64,000 nt of DNA, taken from the IMG/VR virus record IMGVR_UViG_3300006919_000042, positions 1-64,000 of that record. One strand, given 5' to 3'. Source of the DNA: a virus. The notes beneath the pieces are model-generated. The model was not told the DNA's origin and did no database searches. It saw nothing but the letters and a program-made list of their open reading frames with translations. The translations under genes were made by a program, and so were the position numbers. Shown here piece by piece: positions 1 to 9,012 of the stretch. How positions within the stretch are numbered: the stretch's first letter is position 1; every line of letters starts with the position of its first letter.

Positions 1-1370
1 CAAAAGGACTTTATGTAGATAGAAATCAAACAATACAATCACTAATTCATTTGATGAGAACTTTTCACAATCAAATGAGTAAAAGAGGGACATTATTAAT
101 ATCGACAACCACGACAGAAGATGTTGATGGAGACGACTTTGAGATTGATGGCGAATTATTAAGAGTCATCAGATATGATAAGCAGTGCGACGAGTTCATG
201 TTCGCCCCAAACAATCCTAATACGATTGGTTGGGTAGTGGACATCAACTCTCCGCTGAATAAATACATACACGATAATCCATTTCTAGTTAAATTATTTC
301 AAGACCCTACAGCAGCACCGTTGATTCAACCAGCGAGTGTTTCTCTAGTTACTGAGGATGGTTATGAAAATGTATTTAAGATTGAAAATGTACTTGATAC
401 AGAACAAGCTGGTATTGGAATAGCAGCTTTTGATGCAGACTTTGTGACTAACGTTGATCCGACAATCCCATATGAATTGCAATTTTGGGTTAAAGGTGAT
501 GGACTACTTTCAGCTACAATTGAAGGATATGACAAAGCTGACGTATTGACATTACCATCATTAACCATTCCAATCATCACAAGCACTGAGGCAATCAAAT
601 CAGCAAGTCTTGCAAATACTACTACTTGGTTCTTAGTTAAGATAATCATTTATCCTACTAACGAAGCGATAGTAACACAACCTGCAATTCAAAAGCCGAA
701 TATTGGTGTTGGATGGAATCTTAAATGGAAAGCAGGTACGTGTAAAGCAGGTATCAAAGTGTTGATGGATAGAACGATAGCAGCAAACACTCCACCTACA
801 ACAGTGGATCAGATAATTGCTGGAGTAGCAAACGATGCTTTAGTTACGTTGACACTAGATGATTTAATAGCAGAATATAACGACATTGAAGATAATCCAT
901 TTGAGTCAATTGACATCACAGCTTTTTCGGGACCTGGAGATTTATTATTAGATTCAGTCGCGATAGCAGGGTTTCCACAGACGGTGACTAAACAAGAGAT
1001 AATCGATGGGAAACTACAATTTGATGATGATGGGACAGTACTGACGAGCAAAGATATTACAATTACCTATGATGTAAATGACGAACAACCAATAGGTAGT
1101 GATGGTGATATTTTGTATATTCGTGATGTAATTTTTAAGCCACTTAAAACTACTTATGGAAAAGGGATCATTGGATCTCCACTATTAGTGGAAACTTGGC
1201 TGAAGAATAGAAGTGAGTTGTCAAACCAGAACGTCAATGAAATTATTACACAACTAATTCCACATAATGTTTCGGCGCAGAACAACTTCTTATTGGAAGA
1301 ATCCAAGACTGGATTACTTCCAATCTTAAAAGGACTATATGAAGAACGTTATGAAGACTTATATCAATAA
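1..1370 (+). CDS. Tail fibre/baseplate-type structural protein (5' partial)
   Basis: The frame is open from the first bases of the window (codons begin at position 3), so the gene starts upstream; the TTG and ATG at 51-56 are probably internal. At least 455 residues remain. The sequence is rich in Thr, Asn, Asp and Ile, with alternating beta-strand-like stretches and no catalytic motif, typical of phage baseplate or fibre proteins. It lies directly upstream of other fibre-type genes ending in a collar-domain protein. I recognise no specific family; the structural role is inferred from composition and position. Confidence 0.6.
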   Translation, partial: KGLYVDRNQTIQSLIHLMRTFHNQMSKRGTLLISTTTTEDVDGDDFEIDGELLRVIRYDKQCDEFMFAPNNPNTIGWVVDINSPLNKYIHDNPFLVKLFQDPTAAPLIQPASVSLVTEDGYENVFKIENVLDTEQAGIGIAAFDADFVTNVDPTIPYELQFWVKGDGLLSATIEGYDKADVLTLPSLTIPIITSTEAIKSASLANTTTWFLVKIIIYPTNEAIVTQPAIQKPNIGVGWNLKWKAGTCKAGIKVLMDRTIAANTPPTTVDQIIAGVANDALVTLTLDDLIAEYNDIEDNPFESIDITAFSGPGDLLLDSVAIAGFPQTVTKQEIIDGKLQFDDDGTVLTSKDITITYDVNDEQPIGSDGDILYIRDVIFKPLKTTYGKGIIGSPLLVETWLKNRSELSNQNVNEIITQLIPHNVSAQNNFLLEESKTGLLPILKGLYEERYEDLYQ

Positions 1371-1372
1371 AT

Positions 1373-2052
1373 ATGGCAGATGATTTAAAAACAATAGACC
1401 AACAGATTGATACAGCAATCAATCCAGCTGCATTGCCAGGACAGATTCTTCATTATCTCATAACGGATTACTACATGCAATAATTTCCGCTGTAGGAAAA
1501 CTTGCAGGGTACCCTTTTACAGCAAAAGCATCAGGACAAGCACCTCAAGGAACGCTTCTATGGAATGATAATGCTATGGATGGATTAACGTCATTTGTAG
1601 TGACAGTTAGTAAACTAACTGCAGATGGAAATGATTTTGGAACAGTGCTAGGCAGTATTGTTAATGGAGATATTATCAAATTCAAAGATTTTGAAGGTAA
1701 GAGTGCATTGCTACAATATCAATCACACGTAGCAGCAACAGACGGATTTGCAAACGATACATACGACATTACAGTAATAGGATTTGCTGAGAATCCTTCG
1801 TTCACATATACAACAGAGGAGAATATTTGTATATTAGATCTTCTTGGTGGCGGAGGTTCGGGAGCAACAATATTTTGGGTGGACAAGCCACTAATAATCA
1901 AAAGTCCCGCAAATTCGAGTAATGGGATATTGGAGATTGGCGATTATGTAGAAACATTTATAACAGCAACGCGATTAATCAAGGGAATATATCTTGGAGG
2001 AGATCAAACACTTCCAGCAAGCTACACTATCCTAGATGAAATCAATTTTTAA
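1373..2052 (+). CDS. Tail structural protein, frame broken by one apparent missing base
   Basis: An ATG at 1373 opens a frame (MADDLKTIDQQIDTAINPAA) that stops at 1481-1483, while the next frame carries a well-formed continuation (SSLSHNGLLHAIISAVGKL) running without stop to 2052. Adding one base near 1444-1446, for example restoring CAGAATTC from CAGATTC, joins the two into a protein of about 226 residues. The ATG follows the upstream stop by 2 bases, as expected for the true start. The intact piece alone can be read from an internal ATG at 1576. The sequence is beta-rich with a Gly-rich GGGGSG turn. It is probably a baseplate or fibre accessory; no family is recognised. Confidence 0.6.
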
Positions 2053-2061
2053 TAATTAACT

Positions 2062-3993
2062 ATGGACTTAAAATTCTCAAATAATCTATTTCTAGGCTTT
2101 GCTGAACTGTCGCAATTGAAAGAATCTTTGAAGCAAGAAGGGTATGAGAAATTACTCAAGCAGGCGATTACTTCATATGGAATAGCTAAGCCTACGAGTA
2201 CCAGTACATTTTCAGCACTGAAAGTTAGTTCATCAGGAGTAGGGCAATTAAGCATTGCTGCAGGAATTGCTATCGATAGTGATTTGAATATCATTGATGT
2301 AGTAGAAGATCAAGTTGATGCATTAACTGTACCAGGAGATGGTGTTACAAGATTTGTGATAGCATCATACAAAACAACTTTAGTAGAGCAAGGGACTGTT
2401 GACATTTCAGCAGATGGAGTAGTCACAGGAACTGATACTGAATTCACTCAACGTTTAAGAGGACAAGGAAACTTTCCTTCAAAAATAGTATTCGTTAATG
2501 CTGACTTTGACCCTGATGTAGATACGCCAGTTGAGTATGAAGTTCAAGCAGTACAGAATGATACATTAGCTAGTCTAAATATCGCTGCAGGGGTAATTGC
2601 ACCAGCGACTGGAGTTAGATATGCAGTAGTTGGTAGTTTTACACCAGGTATTGTTGTTCCGGATGCTGATAAGTACCCATTAATATTAGATGGATATACG
2701 ATAGAGCTTAGATTATCAAGCACATTAATTACAGACAAAGAATTTTTATTAGCAGATGTAAACTACAATGGGGTTACACTTGAGATCAATGATAGGAGAG
2801 AAGAGAATATTTATAGCTTCTTAGACATTGAATTAGCGTCGATTACAGACGTTAATCCATTGATCGGGATACATAACATCAAATACGATACAATCAACGC
2901 TGTACGCGAAAAGAATTTAGTAGAGCTCGGTTGGGGTCTTAAATCACTCAATGGCAACTGGACAGTGAATCAAGGACTACAAGAAGTCACTATCACACAA
3001 GCATCAGGTGGAATCTGGGATGACATTTCTCAATTCGCAGCTGGACAGTTGGATGGCTGGAGAGTAGTGTTTGAAGAAACTGGTCAAACAATTAAAGTTG
3101 AGCAATCAACAATTGGCGCTAGTTCAATAATATTGACACTATCATTTGACCCTGAATATCCATCAACTGGAGCAATCTGTGTTGTTCCAAATAGTGATAT
3201 AGTAGAAATTCAGATATCTAGTGTAATCAATCCTACAGCAAACAAAGAACTTTCATTTTCTGCCAAACAAGGCTTTGCGATAATTCCTTGTGAAGCTGGA
3301 GTAGTGAATAACATCAAATACAGACACATTAAAGGAGATTTGACTACTCCATTTAGAAATCTTAATGACGGCGATTATCTTAATGAAGAATCATTTGATG
3401 CAACTGGAACGCCAAATGCAACTCCAGTAATAACAACATATGTGAATGGAGACATTACACCAACATTAAGTACTGATCTTAATTTAGCATTATTAAATAA
3501 AGTGCTTAGTCCTGGATTTGTTATTGATTTCTTTGGAACATTAGCTCAGGCAGAAGCTCAGGTTGGATTTGTTGTTTGTGATGGTAGATTAATTACTGAT
3601 GCAACATCTATATTTAATGGAGGTAACGCACCTAATTTAAAAGGTAGAGTGATAGTAGGACACGATCCAGCAGCATTGGATTATAATGAAGAAGGAAATG
3701 TACGAGGATCAGACAAAATCAATCTTACAGTAGCACAACTAGCAGCACATACACATCCAGGAACTACAGAGAATGATGGCGTTCATCAACATGCGATTCA
3801 AGACACTATGATTCCAAATGTAGGATCGAATCAACTGACAAACATAGACAACACACCTGGATCATTTGGAAACGCATCTACAGAAGTAGATGGTGCTCAT
3901 CAACACGCCTTCACTACAGATTCTACTGGTGATGGAGCTGACATTGATATAAGACAAAAATATTTTGTACTACATAAATTAATGAAATTATAA
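2062..3993 (+). CDS. Tail fibre protein with C-terminal collar domain
   Basis: This 643-residue protein ends in a phage tail-collar domain (about residues 490-643). It shows the usual order: GFVIDFFGT start, VVCDGR, NLKGRVIVGHDP, then paired His motifs (AHTHPG, HQHAI, HQHAF) and the terminal KYFVLHKLMKL. Such domains form the metal-containing knitted trimer tip of short and long tail fibres. The N-terminal 480 residues are beta-rich and probably attach to the baseplate and form the shaft. The role is host-surface recognition. The domain is recognised with good confidence; the receptor cannot be told. Confidence 0.8.
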   Translation: MDLKFSNNLFLGFAELSQLKESLKQEGYEKLLKQAITSYGIAKPTSTSTFSALKVSSSGVGQLSIAAGIAIDSDLNIIDVVEDQVDALTVPGDGVTRFVIASYKTTLVEQGTVDISADGVVTGTDTEFTQRLRGQGNFPSKIVFVNADFDPDVDTPVEYEVQAVQNDTLASLNIAAGVIAPATGVRYAVVGSFTPGIVVPDADKYPLILDGYTIELRLSSTLITDKEFLLADVNYNGVTLEINDRREENIYSFLDIELASITDVNPLIGIHNIKYDTINAVREKNLVELGWGLKSLNGNWTVNQGLQEVTITQASGGIWDDISQFAAGQLDGWRVVFEETGQTIKVEQSTIGASSIILTLSFDPEYPSTGAICVVPNSDIVEIQISSVINPTANKELSFSAKQGFAIIPCEAGVVNNIKYRHIKGDLTTPFRNLNDGDYLNEESFDATGTPNATPVITTYVNGDITPTLSTDLNLALLNKVLSPGFVIDFFGTLAQAEAQVGFVVCDGRLITDATSIFNGGNAPNLKGRVIVGHDPAALDYNEEGNVRGSDKINLTVAQLAAHTHPGTTENDGVHQHAIQDTMIPNVGSNQLTNIDNTPGSFGNASTEVDGAHQHAFTTDSTGDGADIDIRQKYFVLHKLMKL

Positions 3994-3997
3994 CAAT

Positions 3998-4917
3998 ATG
4001 AAATTGTATTTCACAGGAGCAGACGGATTTGGAGATGAACAGAGTAGTAGTTTACTTTCGTTAGGAGGATATCCTTCTGCATCACAAGTACCAGCTGCAG
4101 GAATTGATAAGATATTTGGTGGAATCTCACAAAGAGATTTGCGAAACGGTAGTGTAATTACAAAAGCAGTGGTGTTAAAGAATACAACAGCAACTGATCC
4201 AGTTACTGGAGCTAAGATTTACTACAACAACAACTCAGATTTTCCAGTTGCAAATTATAGATTCGCAATCGTTACATTAGCATTAGACGATTGTGGCAAA
4301 GCAATAATGGAAGAGATAGCAAATCCTTTTGACAAACCTAATAGTGCAGTATTTGTTGATGCTAAAGGACTTTCAAATGCACTAACATTTCCTGACATTC
4401 CAGCAGATTCTTATGTAGGAATTTGGATTGAAAGATCAATTAATGTTCTTAAAGGAAAAGAGTCTTTGTCGTGTGACTTTCTATTGGCAGGGTATGACGT
4501 AGTTCCTGAGGCAAATCAAAGCACAATTCAATTCTTAGATCCAGCATTATTAGCTGGAGAATATTTCACAATTGATACAAGAGTAAATAAATATGTTATA
4601 TGGTTCAATGACGGTGTAGCTGCAATGCCAGCGATTACTAGTTCATATGAATTATTGATTATAGCTTATGCTGTTGGAAGTGAAACTGCAGATACACTTG
4701 CAGCTAAGGTTAATACCAAACTTCAAGAAATTCCTGTCCCACGAGGAGAAATGATTTCAACAGTTGCAACAGACACCGTAACAGTAACAATATAGAGCCA
4801 GGACCTATAGGTGATCCAATCATTAGCAATGCTAACGTTGTGATCGCATCAATAGTAAGTGGAGTGAGTGATAACTTAGAAAAAGTTGAAGACGTAGAAT
4901 TAATTATTACATATTAA
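3998..4917 (+). CDS. Fibre-associated structural protein, frame broken near its end
   Basis: The first frame reads 265 residues and stops at 4793-4795. The -1 frame then continues with PGPIGDPIISNANVV and ends at 4917, 36 bases before the next gene. One missing base near 4788-4792, for instance an A in ACAAATATAG, would join them into about 306 residues. The main part contains VLKNTTATDPVTGAKIYYNN and looks like a beta-sandwich virion protein. It starts 4 bases after the collar-domain fibre stop, so it is probably co-translated and may be a fibre accessory or adhesin. The family is not recognised. Confidence 0.55.
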
Positions 4918-4919
4918 TT

Positions 4920-4948
4920 TTGCTATTATAGATATTGGAAGTATATTT
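4920..4948 (+). promoter_or_regulatory. Promoter, TTGC/AGATATT/TATATTT
   Basis: TTGC at 4920-4923, AGATATT at 4930-4936 and TATATTT at 4942-4948 match the recurring phage promoter. The downstream ATG at 4954 lies only 5 bases past the -7 box, so the transcript would be leaderless or nearly so. Confidence 0.55.
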
Positions 4949-4953
4949 ATGAC

Positions 4954-5532
4954 ATGAAGCTCCGTCTAATAGTAGGGGAATTGTACCATTATTTTGATTG
5001 TAAGTTTTACAACAAAGAATTTAAAATCGTCGAATTAAAGAACGCTCATATAATTACAGACTTCTTAATCAACGTGCATAAAGACTTTAACTTACAGTCA
5101 ATTAATCATCAATTCATTTTTAAGTATTTAATGTTTCAATATGACTTTTGGAACGACCAAGAGATTACCGGATTTGGCAATCACACTAGGTTAGGAACAA
5201 TATTCAGTAAGAAAGGATATCTTAGATTTCAAAAAGCACTTAAAAATGACAAGTTTAGTTGGTACAATGCAGAGAAAACCCTTCAAGATAAGTACGGAAT
5301 CAACAGATCATTTCTAATTAGATATAGAGCTAAGCAGAAGCGAGATTTAACAATTTTGAGTGTAGATGAAGAATCAGAAAAGAAGATCTTTGAAGATGGT
5401 GATGTTCAGTTAGTTCATTGTATAGACAGTACCACTTTATTCAATCACGTTAGTGAGGTTTGTATGGCATGTCCAGCAAGAGTGAAGTGTAAAAGATTAT
5501 TGAAAGTGTATTATAAGTATTTACATCAATAG
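4954..5532 (+). CDS. Unknown 192-residue protein with C-terminal Cys cluster
   Basis: The protein is basic with no recognised domain. The C-terminus carries CMACPARVKCKRLL (about residues 170-183), a Cys-rich patch that could bind zinc or an iron-sulphur cluster. The preceding promoter leaves almost no leader, so this start is well placed. It begins the rightward cluster leading to the HNH protein and the terminase. Confidence 0.6.
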   Translation: MKLRLIVGELYHYFDCKFYNKEFKIVELKNAHIITDFLINVHKDFNLQSINHQFIFKYLMFQYDFWNDQEITGFGNHTRLGTIFSKKGYLRFQKALKNDKFSWYNAEKTLQDKYGINRSFLIRYRAKQKRDLTILSVDEESEKKIFEDGDVQLVHCIDSTTLFNHVSEVCMACPARVKCKRLLKVYYKYLHQ

Positions 5533-5537
5533 AGGAT

Positions 5538-5873
5538 ATGAAGCAAATATCAAAGAAGAAAGCAGCGCGGAACAGGTCATATAAGGCTGTTTGTGAAGAG
5601 ATATTACAAGAACGGGAAAAGATATGTCAAGGTTGTGGAACCGCCGACAGATTAAGTTTTAGTCACCTAGAACCGAGATCTTTTAGTATTGTTAATGAAG
5701 CAAACAAAGCGATGATTCACATTCATTGTATGACGTTTGGGGGATTTGAGGGATGTCACGATAAGTACGAGCAACATAGATTTTCTGAGTTGAAAGATGG
5801 TGATGAAATAATGGAAGCGTTGATTGAATACGCACCAGATTATTTAAGAATAATTGAAAATAAAATAACATGA
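5538..5873 (+). CDS. HNH-type endonuclease-like protein
   Basis: This 111-residue protein has the layout of small phage HNH nucleases: CQGCGTAD (first zinc pair), SHLEPRS (first catalytic His region), then HCMTFGGFEGCHDKYEQHR (second pair and the last His). Small HNH proteins of this type often sit beside phage terminases, where they assist DNA packaging cleavage; the terminase here is about 1.4 kb downstream. A basic N-terminus (KQISKKKAARNR) fits DNA binding. It overlaps the next gene by 4 bases (ATGA). Confidence 0.7.
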   Translation: MKQISKKKAARNRSYKAVCEEILQEREKICQGCGTADRLSFSHLEPRSFSIVNEANKAMIHIHCMTFGGFEGCHDKYEQHRFSELKDGDEIMEALIEYAPDYLRIIENKIT

Positions 5874-6394
5874 GACCACATTTAGAATATACCTCAGACG
5901 AATATGCTCAAGAAGCAGATGCACGAGGAGTGAGGCCGATTAGCGAGATTGATTGTGAGATAATTGAAGTTTTACACAATATGTTTATGAAAGGAGAACC
6001 TACTCAGATTCCATTAGGAGTAATTCTAGGAGGATGGAAGCATAATTCAGATGAACAGACTTTAAATGAAATTACCGATTATAGTAATGGAATAATTTCT
6101 GTAGTGGTGCCTGACGAAGATTTGGATGAACACTTTGCAAAACTACATCACGCATACATCAAGATTAAAGAATACACCTTCAAGGTGATGAAAATATATT
6201 CAATTGGACCGGAAGATGCCTATGAAGGTGACCGACCAATTTACAACATCGTGATTAACAAAGGACCGTTACCAGCGAATCGCTCATGGTATGAGAACAC
6301 TAGAATCAAGTGTTACACTTTAGAAGAGCGTGAAGAATTAATTAAAGTGTTAGAGACAAAATTGAACTCAATACACTTATGTAAATACATATAA
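5870..6394 (+). CDS. Unknown 174-residue protein
   Basis: Soluble, mildly acidic protein with no recognised motif. Translation is probably coupled to the HNH gene through a 4-base overlap and to the next gene (gap of 1 base). Position in the terminase operon is the only clue to function. Confidence 0.55.
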   Translation: MRPHLEYTSDEYAQEADARGVRPISEIDCEIIEVLHNMFMKGEPTQIPLGVILGGWKHNSDEQTLNEITDYSNGIISVVVPDEDLDEHFAKLHHAYIKIKEYTFKVMKIYSIGPEDAYEGDRPIYNIVINKGPLPANRSWYENTRIKCYTLEEREELIKVLETKLNSIHLCKYI

Positions 6395-6395
6395 A

Positions 6396-6638
6396 ATGGA
6401 AGAGAACAAAAGCCCGTTGACGTTATATCCAGGAGTGGATTTTACCTCAGCTAAATTAATTGAATTCTTGAACAAGAAGTACACACACAAGAAGACAGGA
6501 CAACCATTTACTACTGGAGATATCCAGCAGTATTTGAAAAGAAAGCATTTACCAAAACCTTACGGAGGACATCCAATTAACATTGTAGAGTGTCCTGAGA
6601 TAGGAGTGAAAGTGATTCGTGTATTTTTTGATTTATAA
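6396..6638 (+). CDS. Small basic protein, possible DNA-binding
   Basis: This 80-residue protein has a segment, KTGQPFTTGDIQQYLKRKHL, that could form a helix-turn-helix (about residues 30-50). The fold is not certain. It sits between two coupled genes in the packaging/nuclease operon. Confidence 0.55.
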   Translation: MEENKSPLTLYPGVDFTSAKLIEFLNKKYTHKKTGQPFTTGDIQQYLKRKHLPKPYGGHPINIVECPEIGVKVIRVFFDL

Positions 6639-6641
6639 GAT

Positions 6642-7298
6642 ATGAAGGTAGCAAACTTTATTGTTTGGGATCTCGAAACAGGAGGTTTCAAAAAAGAAGA
6701 AAATGGTCTCGCAGAAATTGCGCTGATCGCGTATGACTCAGTCACATTGGCTGAAATTGATCGATATGAAGCAATCGTTGCTCCATATGAACAGCCGTCA
6801 GGTGAAATGAGTACCTACACAAGTGGAGCACTCAATGCCAATGGATTAACCATGAGGCAGATTAATGCAGGTAAAGATGCTAAAACTGTTGCAAATGAAG
6901 TGAAAACATTTTGTTTGAAGCATAAAATATCTCTGAGAGGGGGAATGGGTAGGTGTGTATCAGTAGGACATAACATCGTCAAATTTGACATTCCATATTT
7001 GACATACTTCCTAGAAATATTCAAAATCAAATACAATGATTTGTTTCAAGAGATTCCATTTGATACAATCTTGTTTACAAGACTGAGGTGGAGTAGAGAC
7101 GGATCAATTGCAAATCATCAATTAGGAACCGCTTGTTCAGCTGCAGGAATACAGTTGATTGATGCGCACAGAGCAATGAACGATGTCGAGGGAAATGCTC
7201 AGTTAGCAATTGCCTTTATTAAAGGAATGAGAGAGCAGCAACAAACAGCAACAGCAGTATTACAAAACAATAGACTCCGAGAAAAGTTCACATACTAA
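6642..7298 (+). CDS. DnaQ-like DEDD 3'-5' exonuclease
   Basis: The protein has the three exonuclease motifs of the DnaQ superfamily: ExoI WDLETGG (residues 9-15), ExoII GHNIVKFDIPY (about 109-119), and ExoIII HRAMNDVEGNA (about 178-188), the DEDDh form with catalytic D, E, D, H and D. At 218 residues it is a free-standing exonuclease. The phage polymerase III alpha downstream has a degenerate PHP domain, so this protein is a good candidate for the proofreading subunit (inference). The terminase start follows its stop immediately. Confidence 0.85.
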   Translation: MKVANFIVWDLETGGFKKEENGLAEIALIAYDSVTLAEIDRYEAIVAPYEQPSGEMSTYTSGALNANGLTMRQINAGKDAKTVANEVKTFCLKHKISLRGGMGRCVSVGHNIVKFDIPYLTYFLEIFKIKYNDLFQEIPFDTILFTRLRWSRDGSIANHQLGTACSAAGIQLIDAHRAMNDVEGNAQLAIAFIKGMREQQQTATAVLQNNRLREKFTY

Positions 7299-9002
7299 AT
7301 GAACAAACATCTTCAACTACCATTAACTCCAGTAACGGTGCGCAAGACTCAACTGACACTAAATCAGTTAAGGGACACTTATAGTCTAGTTGATGATATG
7401 ATTTCCAATTTTGATGAAAAAGCAATTTTGGAGTTATCATCAGGGAATGAGTCAGATGTCGATGCGATGTTGGATATTCTAATTGATGAAACAGCAGCAG
7501 TAATCACTGCGGGAAACAAAACAATCGATAGTAGTAGATATGGATATCTTGATGCATTTACTGCATCAGTTGAAGAGACTTTGAGAGTACGTTCACTCAA
7601 CTACTTTATTTTAGCATGCCTACCAGACTTCACATTAGGATGGCATAATATTGAATGGAGTAACTTACTTCAAATGCATAGATTGTTATGTGTACTTGCT
7701 GCGAGAGATCATGGTAAGTCATATCACTTTAGTTACGCATACCCACTTTGGCAGATGTATCGCTACAAAGGAAAAGGAACCGTTCTTAATAAGGTTCCTA
7801 AGGAACTTCAAATGGCCAAAGAAGGGTTGTTAATTACCAATGAGTACAAATTAGCAATGCACTTACTTGCAATCATAAAAGATGAGATTGAAAACAATGA
7901 CATCTTACGAGCAAGATTAATGCCTGATAGTAAACGTGAGGGTTGGGGTAAGGAAAAAATTACAACTAAAACTGGTGCATCATTAGCAACTAAATCTGCG
8001 ATGAGTAAGATTCGTGGATATCACCCGACTTACATCATACTAGATGATTTCTTAAATGAATCATCATTATATTCTCAAGAACAGCGTGAGAAATATCTTA
8101 ACGTATTCTTAGCTATAATTATGCCAGCACTTTCGCCAGGAGGACAATTGGCGATGGTAGGGACACCATTCTTTGAGAAGGATTTATATGCATACTTGAA
8201 AGATAAGGATATGTTCAAAGTACTTGAATATCCAGCGATCTTCCCTGATGGTAAATTACTATTCCCTCAAAGACACACATACAAGAGTCTAATGGAGAAG
8301 CGTCAGCTACTTGGGTCATTGGTATTCTCAAGAGAGATTTTAGTTAAACCAATTTCAGATGCAGCTGCAATCTTCCCGTATGATATGCTACGTAATGCAA
8401 TCAAGGGTCAGGATAGTGTTGATTTAATCAACAACATCGACAGTAGTCAGAGAAAGTTTGTTAAGATTGTAGTAGGATGTGATTTCGCTATATCATCTGC
8501 AATTGGAGCAGATTATAGCGTATTCACAATATTAGGTGTAGATGAGCTTGGAATCATTCACTTGTTAAATTGCTGGAGAAAGAAAGGAGCAAGTTATGCT
8601 CAGCAAGTTGGTGCGTTGAAGAAAATCAATAAAGATTTCAGACCCGATATCATGTATGCAGAGGATAATGGTATGCAACAAATCTTCATTCAAATGATGG
8701 AGGATGCGAACCTACCAGTAGTTGGAAGAACAACTACTGCGAAGAATAAAAAATCTTTATACGAAGGCATTCCGTCATTAGCGGTATTGTTCGAGACTAG
8801 AAGAATCAAATTCCCATACGGAACTCAGAGAGCGAAAGACTTAACTGATTTATATTTTTCTGAACTGAATAGTATTACGTACATTCAGAACACTGGAAAA
8901 TTAGAGTCAGTAAACCAACACGAAGATACTTCAATGTCTCTTTGGTGTGGAGTAAGAGGAATCAAAGGAGATGTCAAAGACTTTGACTTCTCATTTATAT
9001 AA
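7299..9002 (+). CDS. terL: Terminase large subunit
   Basis: This 567-residue protein has an N-terminal packaging ATPase with Walker A AARDHGKS (about residues 134-141) and Walker B YIILDDF (about 244-250). A GTPFFEKDLY segment about 45 residues further fits motif C. The C-terminal RNase H-fold nuclease starts at VVGCDFA (about 390) with further acidic residues (ADYSVF, YAEDNG). It docks on the portal, drives DNA into the prohead and cuts the concatemer. Length and order match phage TerL. It starts at the stop of the exonuclease gene and is followed after 10 bases by the helicase. Confidence 0.92.
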   Translation: MNKHLQLPLTPVTVRKTQLTLNQLRDTYSLVDDMISNFDEKAILELSSGNESDVDAMLDILIDETAAVITAGNKTIDSSRYGYLDAFTASVEETLRVRSLNYFILACLPDFTLGWHNIEWSNLLQMHRLLCVLAARDHGKSYHFSYAYPLWQMYRYKGKGTVLNKVPKELQMAKEGLLITNEYKLAMHLLAIIKDEIENNDILRARLMPDSKREGWGKEKITTKTGASLATKSAMSKIRGYHPTYIILDDFLNESSLYSQEQREKYLNVFLAIIMPALSPGGQLAMVGTPFFEKDLYAYLKDKDMFKVLEYPAIFPDGKLLFPQRHTYKSLMEKRQLLGSLVFSREILVKPISDAAAIFPYDMLRNAIKGQDSVDLINNIDSSQRKFVKIVVGCDFAISSAIGADYSVFTILGVDELGIIHLLNCWRKKGASYAQQVGALKKINKDFRPDIMYAEDNGMQQIFIQMMEDANLPVVGRTTTAKNKKSLYEGIPSLAVLFETRRIKFPYGTQRAKDLTDLYFSELNSITYIQNTGKLESVNQHEDTSMSLWCGVRGIKGDVKDFDFSFI

Positions 9003-9012
9003 ATCGTAAATA

